A stretch of DNA of 64,000 nucleotides from Phycisphaerae bacterium. GTDB taxonomy: Bacteria; Planctomycetota; Phycisphaerae; Phycisphaerales; Phycisphaeraceae. Where the stretch lies: contig JAUIGU010000001.1 in the NCBI GenBank assembly GCA_030432595.1, positions 248,001-312,000 on the forward strand. The letters are read 5' to 3'. Under the pieces are notes generated by a model. The model saw only the letters and a list, made by a program, of their open reading frames with translations, was not told where the DNA came from and did not search any database. Below are positions 28,131 to 36,718 of this stretch, in pieces; positions within the stretch are counted from its first letter, which is position 1, and every line of letters begins with the position of its first letter. The translations under genes were made by a program, and so were the position numbers.

Positions 28131-28833
28131 CGTTCACCTCCGCCACCGCTTCGGGTGCGTCGTCGGGGTACGGGGCCGTCTCGTCCATCCAGACGACCTC
28201 CCGCGTCAGATCGACGTAACCCGTCAACCGGAACTCGCGTGCCAACACGCCCTGCACGGCAAGCTGACGCGAGCTGTTGAGCTTGACGCCCTGAATCAAC
28301 GGGTGCGCACTGAGCGCCGCAATGAACTCGGCCACCGCCAGGTCGTCGGGCGCCAGGCCCGCTAGGTCGATCTGCACCCGGTCGACTTCGTCGGTCTGGG
28401 ATTTGGCCTTGAAAGAAGGCTTCGCCGCGGCCTTCTCGCCTGGAGCGACGTAAGGCTTCGGGGCCGGCCGGTCGTTGACCAGCGACAGCGACGTCAACGC
28501 CGTCGATTCGGGCATCAACGCGCCGATGGTCCGGATCAACTCGTGGTGACGGATCGGCACGCGGATCTCCCGCTGGAGCGTGCGCTGCTCGATCAGCCGC
28601 TTCTTCGATTCTTTCAGCGTCTCGACCTGCTGCTCGATGCTCAGCACATGGGCGAGGTGGTCTTCGGTGCGCAACGCCTGGCCGCGAAGCTGCATCGCGT
28701 CGCTCAAGCCGTACGCCCAGTACGCGCCCAAGCACAGCGCGAAGATGCCGACAAGCGACGCCTCGCGCACGCGCCGGGTGCGCGTGCCCAGCCGGATCCG
28801 ATACGAGTTGGGCAGGAAGTTGATCTGGTTCAC
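28117..28833 (-). CDS. PilN-like fimbrial assembly protein
   Basis: 238 residues starting at GTG 28833 (first residues MNQINFLPNSYRIR). The INFLP motif at the very N-terminus is the segment of PilN/GspL-type proteins that binds PilM in the cytoplasm. One membrane helix follows (ASLVGIFALCLGAYWAYGL), then a coiled coil and a periplasmic domain. The GTG overlaps the stop of pilM (GTGA), pointing to coupled production of the PilM-PilN complex. Confidence 0.88.
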   Translation of the reverse strand: MNQINFLPNSYRIRLGTRTRRVREASLVGIFALCLGAYWAYGLSDAMQLRGQALRTEDHLAHVLSIEQQVETLKESKKRLIEQRTLQREIRVPIRHHELIRTIGALMPESTALTSLSLVNDRPAPKPYVAPGEKAAAKPSFKAKSQTDEVDRVQIDLAGLAPDDLAVAEFIAALSAHPLIQGVKLNSSRQLAVQGVLAREFRLTGYVDLTREVVWMDETAPYPDDAPEAVAEVNDAHP

Positions 28834-29903
28834 GCGGCGTCCCTCCCCGCGCGGCGGCGCTCGCCCCACGTCTCTTCGGGCCGCAACGCCAGCCCCGCCG
28901 CCACCGCCCACGACGGTCCGCCGCCATCGGCTCCGCGCGTCGGGTCACCGACCTTCACCCCCAGCCCCGACTGCTCCGCGAGCATGTCGGCCAGCCATGG
29001 CTGATCGGCCTCGACCCCCACCAGCGTCAGCGTCTCGGGCCGCGCCCCGCGGAACGTCACCCCGAAATAACGCAGGCACAGCTCGATCTCCCGGCTCAGT
29101 TCCGTCACCGGGCCCCGCAACGCCTCGGCCAACGCGCGACGCGCGCTGTCGGTGGCATTCCCGTTGCCATTAGGCGTGAACTCGCCGCGGAGCTGACGCG
29201 TCTCCTCGACCGGCATCGAAACCTGACGGGCCACCGCCTGGTCGAACGCCGCGCCCGCCACGTCGATCGTTTTGAAGAACACGACGTGCCGGTCACGCAG
29301 GATGACCACCCGGGAACAATCCTCGCCGACATCGACCACGACCGAAACACCAGCAAGCTCGTCTTCGGTAAACAGACGCGCCAAAGCCGAGACCGAGACC
29401 TCCACCGCCACCGGTGCCAGGCCCGCTTCGCACAACGCTTGCACGTGCGTCTCGACCGCCGCGTTCCGCGCGGCGAGCGCAATCACTTCTTCCCGGACCT
29501 CGTCGCCCTGCCGCACCTGGCCGGCGTGGAGATACTGCACCGAGAGCTCGTCGGGCCCGGCCTTGAGGCGGTCGCGGACCTCCCAGTCCACCGCGTCGCG
29601 CAGCTCGTCGGCGGGCATCGTCGGCAGCCGAAGGTTCTTCGCCTCGAACGCCGCCGGCGGCAACGCGCTGACGCAACGCTTGCCGGTGAACGGCCCGCGC
29701 GAGAGCGCCGACTTCACCGCCGACGCCAGGCCGTGACGGTACGCCTCGTCGTCCAGTGACGCCCCGGCCGGCAGCGGCTGCGCGACGCACGCCACCACCC
29801 GCCCGTCAGCGCCGGGCCGGTCGAACTGCACGAGTTTGACGCTGTGTCGGCCGACGTCCACCCCGATCATCGGGGCCGTCTGGCCGAGCTTCCATCCGAT
29901 CAC
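28830..29903 (-). CDS. pilM: PilM, actin-like pilus assembly ATPase
   Basis: 357 residues. The actin-fold phosphate loops are visible: MIGVDVGRHSVKLVQF near the N-terminus and VSVVVDVGEDCSRVVILRD in the middle, with the SHS2-like insert (LRDAVDWEVRDRL). PilM is a cytoplasmic protein that holds the N-terminus of PilN. A second ATG (MIGVDVGRH) 11 codons in is also plausible as the start. It is the first of five tightly spaced genes ending with the secretin. Confidence 0.92.
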   Translation of the reverse strand: MIGWKLGQTAPMIGVDVGRHSVKLVQFDRPGADGRVVACVAQPLPAGASLDDEAYRHGLASAVKSALSRGPFTGKRCVSALPPAAFEAKNLRLPTMPADELRDAVDWEVRDRLKAGPDELSVQYLHAGQVRQGDEVREEVIALAARNAAVETHVQALCEAGLAPVAVEVSVSALARLFTEDELAGVSVVVDVGEDCSRVVILRDRHVVFFKTIDVAGAAFDQAVARQVSMPVEETRQLRGEFTPNGNGNATDSARRALAEALRGPVTELSREIELCLRYFGVTFRGARPETLTLVGVEADQPWLADMLAEQSGLGVKVGDPTRGADGGGPSWAVAAGLALRPEETWGERRRAGRDAA

Positions 29904-29972
29904 GCCTGTTGCCTCCCGACGCGTCTGGCTCCCGGACCACGCGTCCTTGGTTTCACTTCCCTGTCGGTTTCA

Positions 29973-30491
29973 TCAATCGACGGTCACCCGGCCGGTGAAC
30001 GGCGCCACCCGGACCGTCAACGTCTGGTTCTGCATCCGCAGCAGGACCTGGATCTCCGACGCCTGCTGCGGCGCGCCCAGGTCGTCGAACTCGATCTCGG
30101 TCACGTCCACGCCGCCCATCTGCACCGAGACGATCTCGATGCCGTTGAAGCGGTCGTCGGCGGTGAAGTCCACGACGTAGTTGTTGGTGTCGCCGTTGAC
30201 CCAGCCCATCGTGAGAGTCTCGTCCGTCCCGCCCACGTCGCGGGTCAGGCGGTAGCTCTCGTTGGCGGCGTCGAAGATCACCTTGCGGGACTCCTGCGCC
30301 GCGATGGCTTCGTTCTGAGCAAACAGGATGTCAGCCACCACGAGGCGCGCCGCGCCCTGCAACCCCAGCGTGCCCGCCGAGAGCAACTGCGGCACGACCA
30401 TCGCCCCGATGATGCCCACGATCGTCACCACCACCAACACCTCGATCAGGGTGAAGGCCAGGCGACGCGATGGGCGGGGACAACGATTCAT
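29973..30491 (-). CDS. GspH/FimT-type minor pseudopilin
   Basis: 172 residues. The prepilin signal is short and basic (MNRCPRPSRRLA) followed by FTLIEVLVVVTIVGIIGAMVV, the hydrophobic spine of type IV pilins with Glu5. The residue before the cleavage site is Ala, where Gly is nearly always found. The C-terminal globular part (residues about 50-172) has the GspH-like arrangement of strands. It is likely a minor tip subunit of the pseudopilus. It is followed after 69 bases by pilM. Confidence 0.85.
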   Translation of the reverse strand: MNRCPRPSRRLAFTLIEVLVVVTIVGIIGAMVVPQLLSAGTLGLQGAARLVVADILFAQNEAIAAQESRKVIFDAANESYRLTRDVGGTDETLTMGWVNGDTNNYVVDFTADDRFNGIEIVSVQMGGVDVTEIEFDDLGAPQQASEIQVLLRMQNQTLTVRVAPFTGRVTVD

Positions 30492-30546
30492 GGCACGGCT
30501 CCGAGGGTCAAACGACCAACGCTCGAATTAAAACAACGCCCCGGCT

Positions 30547-30816
30547 TCAGTCGCCGTTGGGCATCGTCTTGACATTCACGTTCACGCCGTTCTGCAACTG
30601 CTTGTTCATCGCTTCCACGGTCTTGTTAAGCGTCTTGAGCTGATCAACCGTTTCGGCCTGGCGCTGCGCGGCGCCGCCGACGCCCTGGGCGTGAGCCTCG
30701 TTGGCGGTGGACAGCGCGGTGCCGGCCGGGGTCCCGGCGATGAGCACCCAGGTGTTCAGCGCGAGCAGGACGGCGAGCACGGTGAGGATCCCGTTGAGGT
30801 ATCGAAGGCTTTGCAT
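30547..30816 (-). CDS. Small membrane-anchored protein, unknown function
   Basis: 89 residues: an N-terminal membrane helix (LNGILTVLAVLLALNTWVLI) and a short Gln/Lys/Asn-rich helical tail (TVDQLKTLNKTVEAMNKQLQ) that could form a coiled coil. AGGAG precedes ATG 30816. It sits between the pilin and the minor pseudopilin genes on the same strand, so it may be an accessory part of the machine. No family is recognised. Confidence 0.7.
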   Translation of the reverse strand: MQSLRYLNGILTVLAVLLALNTWVLIAGTPAGTALSTANEAHAQGVGGAAQRQAETVDQLKTLNKTVEAMNKQLQNGVNVNVKTMPNGD

Positions 30817-30938
30817 GGGTTCACTCCTGTAAGCGGACGGGCGCGGCTGCGCCCCTTCTCGCATCGGCGGTTCGCGGGGCCGACTTGGGTCGGTCCGGGC
30901 CGGGGCGGCGTTTTTCCTTTGCCGCGGGCCCCATAAAC

Positions 30939-30966
30939 AACGCCGAGGCGGTGAAGCCTCGGCGTT
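30939..30966 (-). terminator. Terminator after the major pilin gene
   Basis: Perfect 11-bp stem AACGCCGAGGC/GCCTCGGCGTT with a 6-nt loop, 34 bases after the pilin stop; on the minus strand it is followed by GTTTATGG. Partial read-through into the downstream genes would set pilin well above the assembly proteins. Confidence 0.65.
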
Positions 30967-31000
30967 GGGTTGGTTGCTAGCTAGAGCTAAGCCGTGGGGG

Positions 31001-31540
31001 TTACGGGCCCTCGATGTAGTCGCTGTTGCTACCGGCAGTCTGTTCAGCGGAGGTAGCGAAGCCGAGAGCGACGGCGTCGGCCCACTTGGCCGTGGGGATC
31101 ACGGCCCGGACAGCACCGGAGGCCGCGGTGTATTCCCAAGAGGCCGTGTTATCCGTGGCCACGTCAGAACTGGCGGTGAACGGGTTGACCGGGGCCTTCT
31201 GGAGGTACGGCCCCAGATCGGCGTCGGGGTTACCGGCCGTTTCGGAGCCGTCGAGTTCGTGGAACTCGTTGGTCACGCCGGTCATCACGCTCCAACCGTG
31301 AGGCGAACCGCCAGCCGTCAACTGAGCCAGCGTCGGGTACTCGCCCTGGTGCTGGATCTGATACAGCTCGAGCTGGCTGCGGATGGTCTGCAGCTGGCTC
31401 TTGAGCGACGACGCACGGGCCGACTCGGAGGCCTGTGTGAACTGCGGGATGACGATCGCGGCGAGGATACCGAGGATGACCACGACGATCAGGATTTCGA
31501 CGAGGGTGAAGCCCTTGTTCTTCAAAGTACGTGCCGACAT
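31001..31540 (-). CDS. Major type IV pilin / GspG-like pseudopilin
   Basis: 179 residues. The prepilin leader MSARTLKNKG is cut before FTLVEILIVVVILGILAAIVI, followed by PQFTQASESARASSLKSQLQ, very typical of GspG-like pilins. The C-terminal domain is variable, with GPYLQKAPVNPFTASS matching the conserved GspG-type PYL..P.NP motif. AAGGAG lies nine bases before ATG 31540. It should be the main fibre subunit moved by the ATPase, platform and secretin encoded downstream. Confidence 0.92.
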   Translation of the reverse strand: MSARTLKNKGFTLVEILIVVVILGILAAIVIPQFTQASESARASSLKSQLQTIRSQLELYQIQHQGEYPTLAQLTAGGSPHGWSVMTGVTNEFHELDGSETAGNPDADLGPYLQKAPVNPFTASSDVATDNTASWEYTAASGAVRAVIPTAKWADAVALGFATSAEQTAGSNSDYIEGP

Positions 31541-31941
31541 TCGAAACAACTCCTTCCAAGACGTTGAACGCTTCCGCGCCGGGCCGACGCCGACCCAAGT
31601 CACGCGTGGCGGCCGGCAACACGCTCGGTCCGCCCTGGCCTGGTGTGCTCTGCCGACGCCCAAGTGGGCACCAGCGGATCCGGTCCTCCCCCACAGGAGT
31701 GCCGGCACAACACACCCAGTCCAGTCCCAGCATCGTCTCGGCTCAGACGGGACTTAACCGCCCGGCCAAAAAGACGCCGAAATCACTTGTCGTTCAAAAA
31801 CGCCCCAAGCGACCGCCCCAGCAACGGATTCATTTCCGCCGCAGGCCACCGCGTTACGTCATACAAGCGTTCAATCCGCCCACGCCGCCCGCGCCACCGT
31901 CAAGGCTTTACACCCGCCCCGCCCAATCGCTACGACACGAC
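31541..31941. other. Pilin upstream region
   Basis: About 400 bases between the pilin start and the Nudix gene end. It must carry the pilin promoter, but no clear -35/-10 or sigma-54 element could be picked out. No credible gene. Confidence 0.4.
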
Positions 31942-32397
31942 CTATAACCCCACCGCCGCGCCGCCGCCGTCGTCGAGGAAACGCTCGACCTCGGCCAGCA
32001 GCGCCCGGCCTTCTGCGAATGTCATGCGCTCCGCCGTCGCCGACGCGTCGCCCCAGGCGAAGTCCGCGATCTCCTTTTCCTGCACCGACACCGTCACCGC
32101 CAGCTCCACACGGCCGACGTAATAGACCACGTCTTTGGTGACGACTTTGCCCGAGCGCTTGCGGAAGACGTACCGCTCCTCGAACGCCGGCCGCTCGATC
32201 AGGTCCACACGTTTGATGCCGGTCTCCTCGGCCAGTTCGCGCCGGGCCGCGTCGAGCGGGGTCTCGCCGGCGTCGGGGTGCCCCTTGGGGAAGGCCCAGT
32301 GCCCGGCGTGATGCTGCACCAAGAGGTAGCGCCGGGTCGAACCGTCCCAGAGGACGGGGATCACCCCGCACGAGAAGTCGGTCTCCATCCTCATCAT
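31942..32397 (-). CDS. Nudix hydrolase, Ap4A hydrolase-like
   Basis: About 151 residues. Starts [15 protein letters not shown] and contains a full Nudix box: GHPDAGET, then [12 protein letters not shown] (G-x5-E-x7-REU-x-EE-x-GU). [16 protein letters not shown] resembles bis(5'-nucleosyl)-tetraphosphatase (asymmetrical) proteins, which remove dinucleoside polyphosphates. Start may be any of ATG 32397, 32394 or 32388. Confidence 0.88.
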   Translation of the reverse strand: MMRMETDFSCGVIPVLWDGSTRRYLLVQHHAGHWAFPKGHPDAGETPLDAARRELAEETGIKRVDLIERPAFEERYVFRKRSGKVVTKDVVYYVGRVELAVTVSVQEKEIADFAWGDASATAERMTFAEGRALLAEVERFLDDGGGAAVGL

Positions 32398-32467
32398 GCT
32401 AACAATGCTTGCGCGAGGCGTTGGGTCGGACGGCTGTAGCCCGACCCTTCGTTTGGACACGCGCCCC

Positions 32468-32494
32468 AAGCCCACGTTCACCGAACGTGGGCTT
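32468..32494 (+). terminator. Hairpin identical in its arms to the one at 2001
   Basis: Arms AAGCCCACGTTC and GAACGTGGGCTT with a 3-nt loop, followed on the plus strand by CTTCTCTTCTC. No plus-strand gene ends here, so it may be a mobile or relic copy. Confidence 0.5.
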
Positions 32495-32562
32495 CTTCTC
32501 TTCTCTCGACGCCACGATGGAGCGATAACGCCCCTGCTTCACTTGTCAAAGAGCCGGCAGCC

Positions 32563-32644
32563 ATATAAAGCGGCGGCCGGTGGCCGCCGTCGAGCGCTCG
32601 CAAACACGCGCCCCGAACGGCCGACACCGTCGGCCGCTTTATAT
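32563..32644. repeat. 82-bp element with 12-bp perfect terminal inverted repeats
   Basis: Ends ATATAAAGCGGC and GCCGCTTTATAT are exact inverted copies; the inside contains GGCCGGTGGCC and other short palindromes. It could be a very small inverted-repeat element. No target duplication was recognised. Confidence 0.5.
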
Positions 32645-33143
32645 CACCACCTTCACCAGGGCCGGACCTCATCATCCCACGCGGCGGCGGCTCCCACTTC
32701 ACGCAGCACCACGTGTCCGATCCAAGCGCTACAGGTTGGACGCCTGCCTCACTTGAACCGGAAGCCCCGGCGAGCCGTGTGTTCGGATCGGACTCCCTTG
32801 GCGTGTGTCCCGTCGGCGCTCGTGACCGGCCCGTCGGCCGATGAGAGGAACGCTGCGTTTTCCCGAGACACGGCCTCACCGACCTGGAACCCCACAACGA
32901 CCTGCGGGCACCCCCGGAAGTGTTTGACTCCCGGGTTACTTCGGGCCGCGGGCACACATTATTGCGCAGGAAGAGAAACCACGGAGGCACAGAGGGCGCG
33001 GAGAGCACGGAGACGCAATGATTTATGTTTTCAGCCGCAGTCCAACGCAGTGCGCGCCGAACGTCAGAAACCTGCGCGCCGACGCGCAGCCCGTGGGGCT
33101 GCGGCTGGCAGTCATTGTGTCGATTTGCGTGTCGGTGCAGTGG

Positions 33144-34820
33144 TCAGACGCGACGCCGTCGCAGCAGCGTAAGCGATGTCAGCATGAATGCCGCGGTCGC
33201 GGGTTCGGGGACGAAGAAGACGTTGGCCTGCAGGCCGGTGATGCCGGTGTTGAGTTCGATGAGGTTGGCGAGGGTGATCGCGTCCAGGTCGATGATCGAC
33301 GTGACGATCGGGTTGTCCAGATCGGGGTCGGCGGTGAAGAAGAAGCGGTCGCCGTCGCGGAGACGGCTGAACTGGCTGACGAGGATGGCCTCGGCCAATG
33401 CGCCGACGCTGCTGCCGGGCTGGTGGTCCTCGGCGATCATGGCGACCCAGGCATCGACTTCATCGACGCTGTCGTAGACCGAGGCGAGCGCGGCCTGGAC
33501 GGCCGGGTCGGCGGTGAGGGCGGCGAAGTCCTGGAGCGGGGCGAGGTTGTAGGCGATGCGGTGGCGGTTGTTGCTGGACAGCAGGCCGTGGTCCCGGCCG
33601 CGCTGGATGTCGGCGGCACCCAGGTCGGTGCCGCCCGCGCCGGGCGGGCCGAACGGGATGGTGCGAAGATCATCGACGAGGTAGACGTCGTTTTCCTGGG
33701 CGGTCTGCTCGGTGAGGCCGCGCAGGAGGCGCTCGACGTTGCCAGGGTCGTCGGTGAGGAACGCGGGGTTCTCGGAGGCGGCGGCGAGCGAGAGCGTGTC
33801 GGTGTTGCCGGTGTCGTCGACGAGCAGCAGCTCGTTGGACTGCATGCTGTGCCCGAAGCGGAAGGCGGCGGTGGAGAAGGCGGAGGTGATGGACGCGTCG
33901 ATGCCGGTGTAGTTGAAGTCTTCGGCGGCGGGCGCGGCGTCGCCCAGGATCGCGGGCAGGTACTGGTTGTAGGTAATGGCCTGCATCTCGGCGCCGACGA
34001 TCTTGCGGGCCCACTGGTAGGTGTCCTCGTCGGACATGCCCGGGTTGTTGGTCTGGATTAGGTCGGCGAGGCGGTTGTGCTCGCGGACGAACAACGCGTG
34101 GATCGCGGTGAGCCCGACGTTTTCGTTGGCGCGGGTGTCGCCGGCGAGGTAGTCACCGGCGCCGTCGGTACCGGGCAGGAGCCCGCCGGCCGAGGTGGCG
34201 AGCCGGCCGCCGCTGAAGGTGCGGAGCGCGTCGGCGGTGGCGGTGTCGGAGCCGTAGACGTTGGAGGCGTCGATGAAGGAGGTGACCGAGTTGATCTGGA
34301 CGCGCGGCACGGGCCGGGCGACACCAGTTGAGTTGTCGATGATCCCGGTGGCGGGGTCGAAGACGGAGCGGTCGAAGGCGATGGGGCCGGGCCCGAGCGG
34401 GTCGCCGGGCGTGTTGACGGGGATGGAGAAGTCGCCGGTGCTGCCGTCGGAGAGGACGTTGGCGGCCGGGTCGGTCTCGATGAGGGTGAGGTCGTGGGTG
34501 AGGAACTGCCCCCAGTGGACGGAGAAGTCGGAGAGGCCGCGGTCGTTGAGGATGCTGCCGGTCTGGGCGAGGACGGCGTTGCTGACGTCGCGGGGGTTGG
34601 GCTTGCCGGCGAAGTCGATCGCGTCGCCGAGGATGTCGGGGTAGTCGGCGTTGTAGCCGAAGCGGATAATGCGCGTGTCGGCCGCGCCCCACGCGGGTTG
34701 AAAGGTGTTGTTCCCGGTGCCGTCGATGGTGCGGAACTCGGCCGCGGCGCCCAGCGCCAGGGCCAAACCACCCAGACCCGCCGACGCGAGCACGCAACGT
34801 CGTGTGTCGATTCGCCGCAT
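33144..34820 (-). CDS. Animal-type haem peroxidase with PEP-CTERM tail
   Basis: 558 residues: signal peptide, then the peroxidase-cyclooxygenase fold. WGQFLTHDLTL carries the probable distal His, followed by VPRVQINSVTSFIDASNVYG, TAIHALFVREHNRLAD and FRFGHSMQSNELL with the probable proximal His, and IQRGRDHGLLSSNNRHR. It ends with VPEPATAAFML and RRRR, a PEP-CTERM sorting signal. It should oxidise substrates with H2O2 at the cell surface. ATG 34820 has GGAGGG upstream that lies in the end of the oxidase gene, whose stop is only 6 bases before. Confidence 0.92.
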   Translation of the reverse strand: MRRIDTRRCVLASAGLGGLALALGAAAEFRTIDGTGNNTFQPAWGAADTRIIRFGYNADYPDILGDAIDFAGKPNPRDVSNAVLAQTGSILNDRGLSDFSVHWGQFLTHDLTLIETDPAANVLSDGSTGDFSIPVNTPGDPLGPGPIAFDRSVFDPATGIIDNSTGVARPVPRVQINSVTSFIDASNVYGSDTATADALRTFSGGRLATSAGGLLPGTDGAGDYLAGDTRANENVGLTAIHALFVREHNRLADLIQTNNPGMSDEDTYQWARKIVGAEMQAITYNQYLPAILGDAAPAAEDFNYTGIDASITSAFSTAAFRFGHSMQSNELLLVDDTGNTDTLSLAAASENPAFLTDDPGNVERLLRGLTEQTAQENDVYLVDDLRTIPFGPPGAGGTDLGAADIQRGRDHGLLSSNNRHRIAYNLAPLQDFAALTADPAVQAALASVYDSVDEVDAWVAMIAEDHQPGSSVGALAEAILVSQFSRLRDGDRFFFTADPDLDNPIVTSIIDLDAITLANLIELNTGITGLQANVFFVPEPATAAFMLTSLTLLRRRRV

Positions 34821-34826
34821 TTTGTA

Positions 34827-36605
34827 TCAATCCCTCCGAGTAGAACGTCCGGCAAAGATACCCGACAGAGCGAGAAATGCCAGACCCGGTTCGGGCACCA
34901 CCGCGCCCGCGAAGTCCGGGGCCTGGGTCGCGCCCCAGTTTGACAACACACGGTCGAGTTCGGTCTGCTCGACGAGGCCTTGCGGCGGGTCGCTGATCCA
35001 ACCGGCGGGGACGCCTTCGGTGTCGGTGTCGCGGCCCCAGTTCTGGAGGACAAAGTCCAGGTCGCCCTGCTCGACCTGGCCGTTGCCGTTGTAGTCGCCG
35101 ATGATTTCGGCGAGCGTGGGCGCGGTCGCGAGCAGCCATTCTGCGACGGACGGCACGCCGGCGCTGTTGACCAGGAACAGCATGTAGTTCCCGAGCGGGG
35201 CGTGGTTGGGGTCGTCGGGCAGTTCGATGTTCAAGCCGATGTCGGTGGCGGTGAAGTCGAGGTGGTTGGCGCGCTGGGTCCAGTTCTGGGCGTGGGTGGT
35301 GGAGCCGGGCACGATCATCAGGGCCTTGGTGATGTCGGCGGCGTCGGGGGTTTCGACGAAGATGGTGGAGCCCAGGGGCGCGGTGTCGGGGGCGTCGGTG
35401 ACGGTGGGGCGCGGGCCGTTGAACAGGTAGGCGGGCGAGTAGATCTCGGCGTTGAGGTTCTGGGTGAAGCCGCCGTGGTCGTGGTCGCCGCCGGTGATGA
35501 GGACGCGGCCGTCGGGCAGGAGCGTGGCGGTGGAGTGGTAGCCGCGGTAGACGTCGGAGGCGTCGGCGACCTGGGTGACGGTGTTGGTTTCGGGGTCCCA
35601 GATCTCGGGGGTGGGGATGCGGCCGTTGTATTCGTTCCATCCCGCGTGCGAGGACCCGCCGGTGATGAGGACGGTGCCGTCGGCGAGAATCGTGGCGTCG
35701 TTCTGGCGTCGGGGCTGGTTCATGACCTCGGCGAGTTGCCACTGCGGGCTGGCGTCGTTGAGGTCGATGGTGTGGATGCCGGCCGTGGGGTTGTGGCCGC
35801 CGCCGAAGTAGGCGATCTTGCCGGTGTCGTACATCACGCCCGGGCCGTAGTTGTGAAGGTCGGCCAGGGGTGCTTGGTCGACGAACTCCCAGGCACCTTC
35901 GCCGGCGGTGTCGAGGAAGAAGGAGTTGCCGTCGAAATCGTTCACGACGAAGACGCGGCCGTCGGGCGCGAGAAACGTACGCGGGTATTCGGGGAGGTTG
36001 GTCTTGATCGCGTTGTTGAGGTCGCGGAAAGTGTTGGTCTGCGGCTCATACACCTGGGGCAGCGGGTTGGTGACGCTGAGTTGGGTCATGTCGCCCGAAA
36101 GCGCGAGCACCTCGCCCGTGCCCAGCGTGGTGACGCTGGGGTACCACCGGCCAGCGAAGCTGTCGGGCACGCCGTTGGTGGCGTTCATGTCGGGGACGTC
36201 GTTGGCCCAGGTGTTGGTCCAGGGGTCGTAGATGTTGGCTTCTTCCTCGCCGACATAGTTGTTGATGTGCCCGCCGATGACCATGAGCCGGCCGTCGGGC
36301 AGCCAGGCGTGCCCGGCGCAGAAGATGTTGACGTTGGGGTTGGCGGCGTCGGTGAACTGCTGCGTGGCGGGGTCCCACAGCGCGATGCTGTCGGTCCAGG
36401 TCTGCCAGACCATCACCTTACCGGTGGGCAAGAGCGTGGCGTGGATGGCCTCGATGGGCCAGTTGATCACGCCGGTCCAGTCGCCGACCTGGGAGGCGGG
36501 CTGGGCGGAAGCGCCGCCGCCGATGGATAGACCGGCGGCCGCGACGCCGGGGATCAGTCGCCGAAGCCATGGACGGGATGCGCAATGAGAAGTTGAACGA
36601 GTCAA
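34827..36605 (-). CDS. Galactose oxidase/glyoxal oxidase-like kelch protein with dockerin-like repeats and C-terminal sorting tail
   Basis: 592 residues from TTG 36605 (AGGAG seven bases upstream). After a signal peptide come kelch-type blades (LLPTGKVMVWQTW, WLPDGRLMVIGGH, TILADGTVLITGGSS, LLPDGRVLITGGDHDHGG) and a C-terminal DUF1929 domain (HAQNWTQRANHLDF). Two dockerin-like copies follow (GDYNGNGQVEQGDLDFVLQN and a second QTELDRVLSNWG), then VVPEPGLAFLAL with an Arg-rich end. Such copper radical oxidases turn alcohols or aldehydes into oxidised products plus H2O2; the Cys-Tyr cofactor residues need alignment to confirm. Confidence 0.88.
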   Translation of the reverse strand: MTRSTSHCASRPWLRRLIPGVAAAGLSIGGGASAQPASQVGDWTGVINWPIEAIHATLLPTGKVMVWQTWTDSIALWDPATQQFTDAANPNVNIFCAGHAWLPDGRLMVIGGHINNYVGEEEANIYDPWTNTWANDVPDMNATNGVPDSFAGRWYPSVTTLGTGEVLALSGDMTQLSVTNPLPQVYEPQTNTFRDLNNAIKTNLPEYPRTFLAPDGRVFVVNDFDGNSFFLDTAGEGAWEFVDQAPLADLHNYGPGVMYDTGKIAYFGGGHNPTAGIHTIDLNDASPQWQLAEVMNQPRRQNDATILADGTVLITGGSSHAGWNEYNGRIPTPEIWDPETNTVTQVADASDVYRGYHSTATLLPDGRVLITGGDHDHGGFTQNLNAEIYSPAYLFNGPRPTVTDAPDTAPLGSTIFVETPDAADITKALMIVPGSTTHAQNWTQRANHLDFTATDIGLNIELPDDPNHAPLGNYMLFLVNSAGVPSVAEWLLATAPTLAEIIGDYNGNGQVEQGDLDFVLQNWGRDTDTEGVPAGWISDPPQGLVEQTELDRVLSNWGATQAPDFAGAVVPEPGLAFLALSGIFAGRSTRRD

Positions 36606-36718
36606 GGGGCTGCTCCTGAACGGGGCCGATCGACCGGGGAACCCTTCGAGCGAAAACGAGCAAGAAGAAAAACGAAACACCCGACATGCCGCCCACCCAC
36701 ACCCCAAGACAAGCAAGC

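Larger units (their letters stand above)
32398..33143. other. Gene-free interval with hairpins and repeat-like DNA
   Basis: About 745 bases with no supported gene. It holds a terminator-like hairpin at 32468, an 82-bp inverted-repeat element at 32563, a purine-rich stretch at about 32977-33013 (ACCACGGAGGCACAGAGG) of a kind common in planctomycete spacers, and a CAGCCC/GGGCTG hairpin near 33090. Confidence 0.5.
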
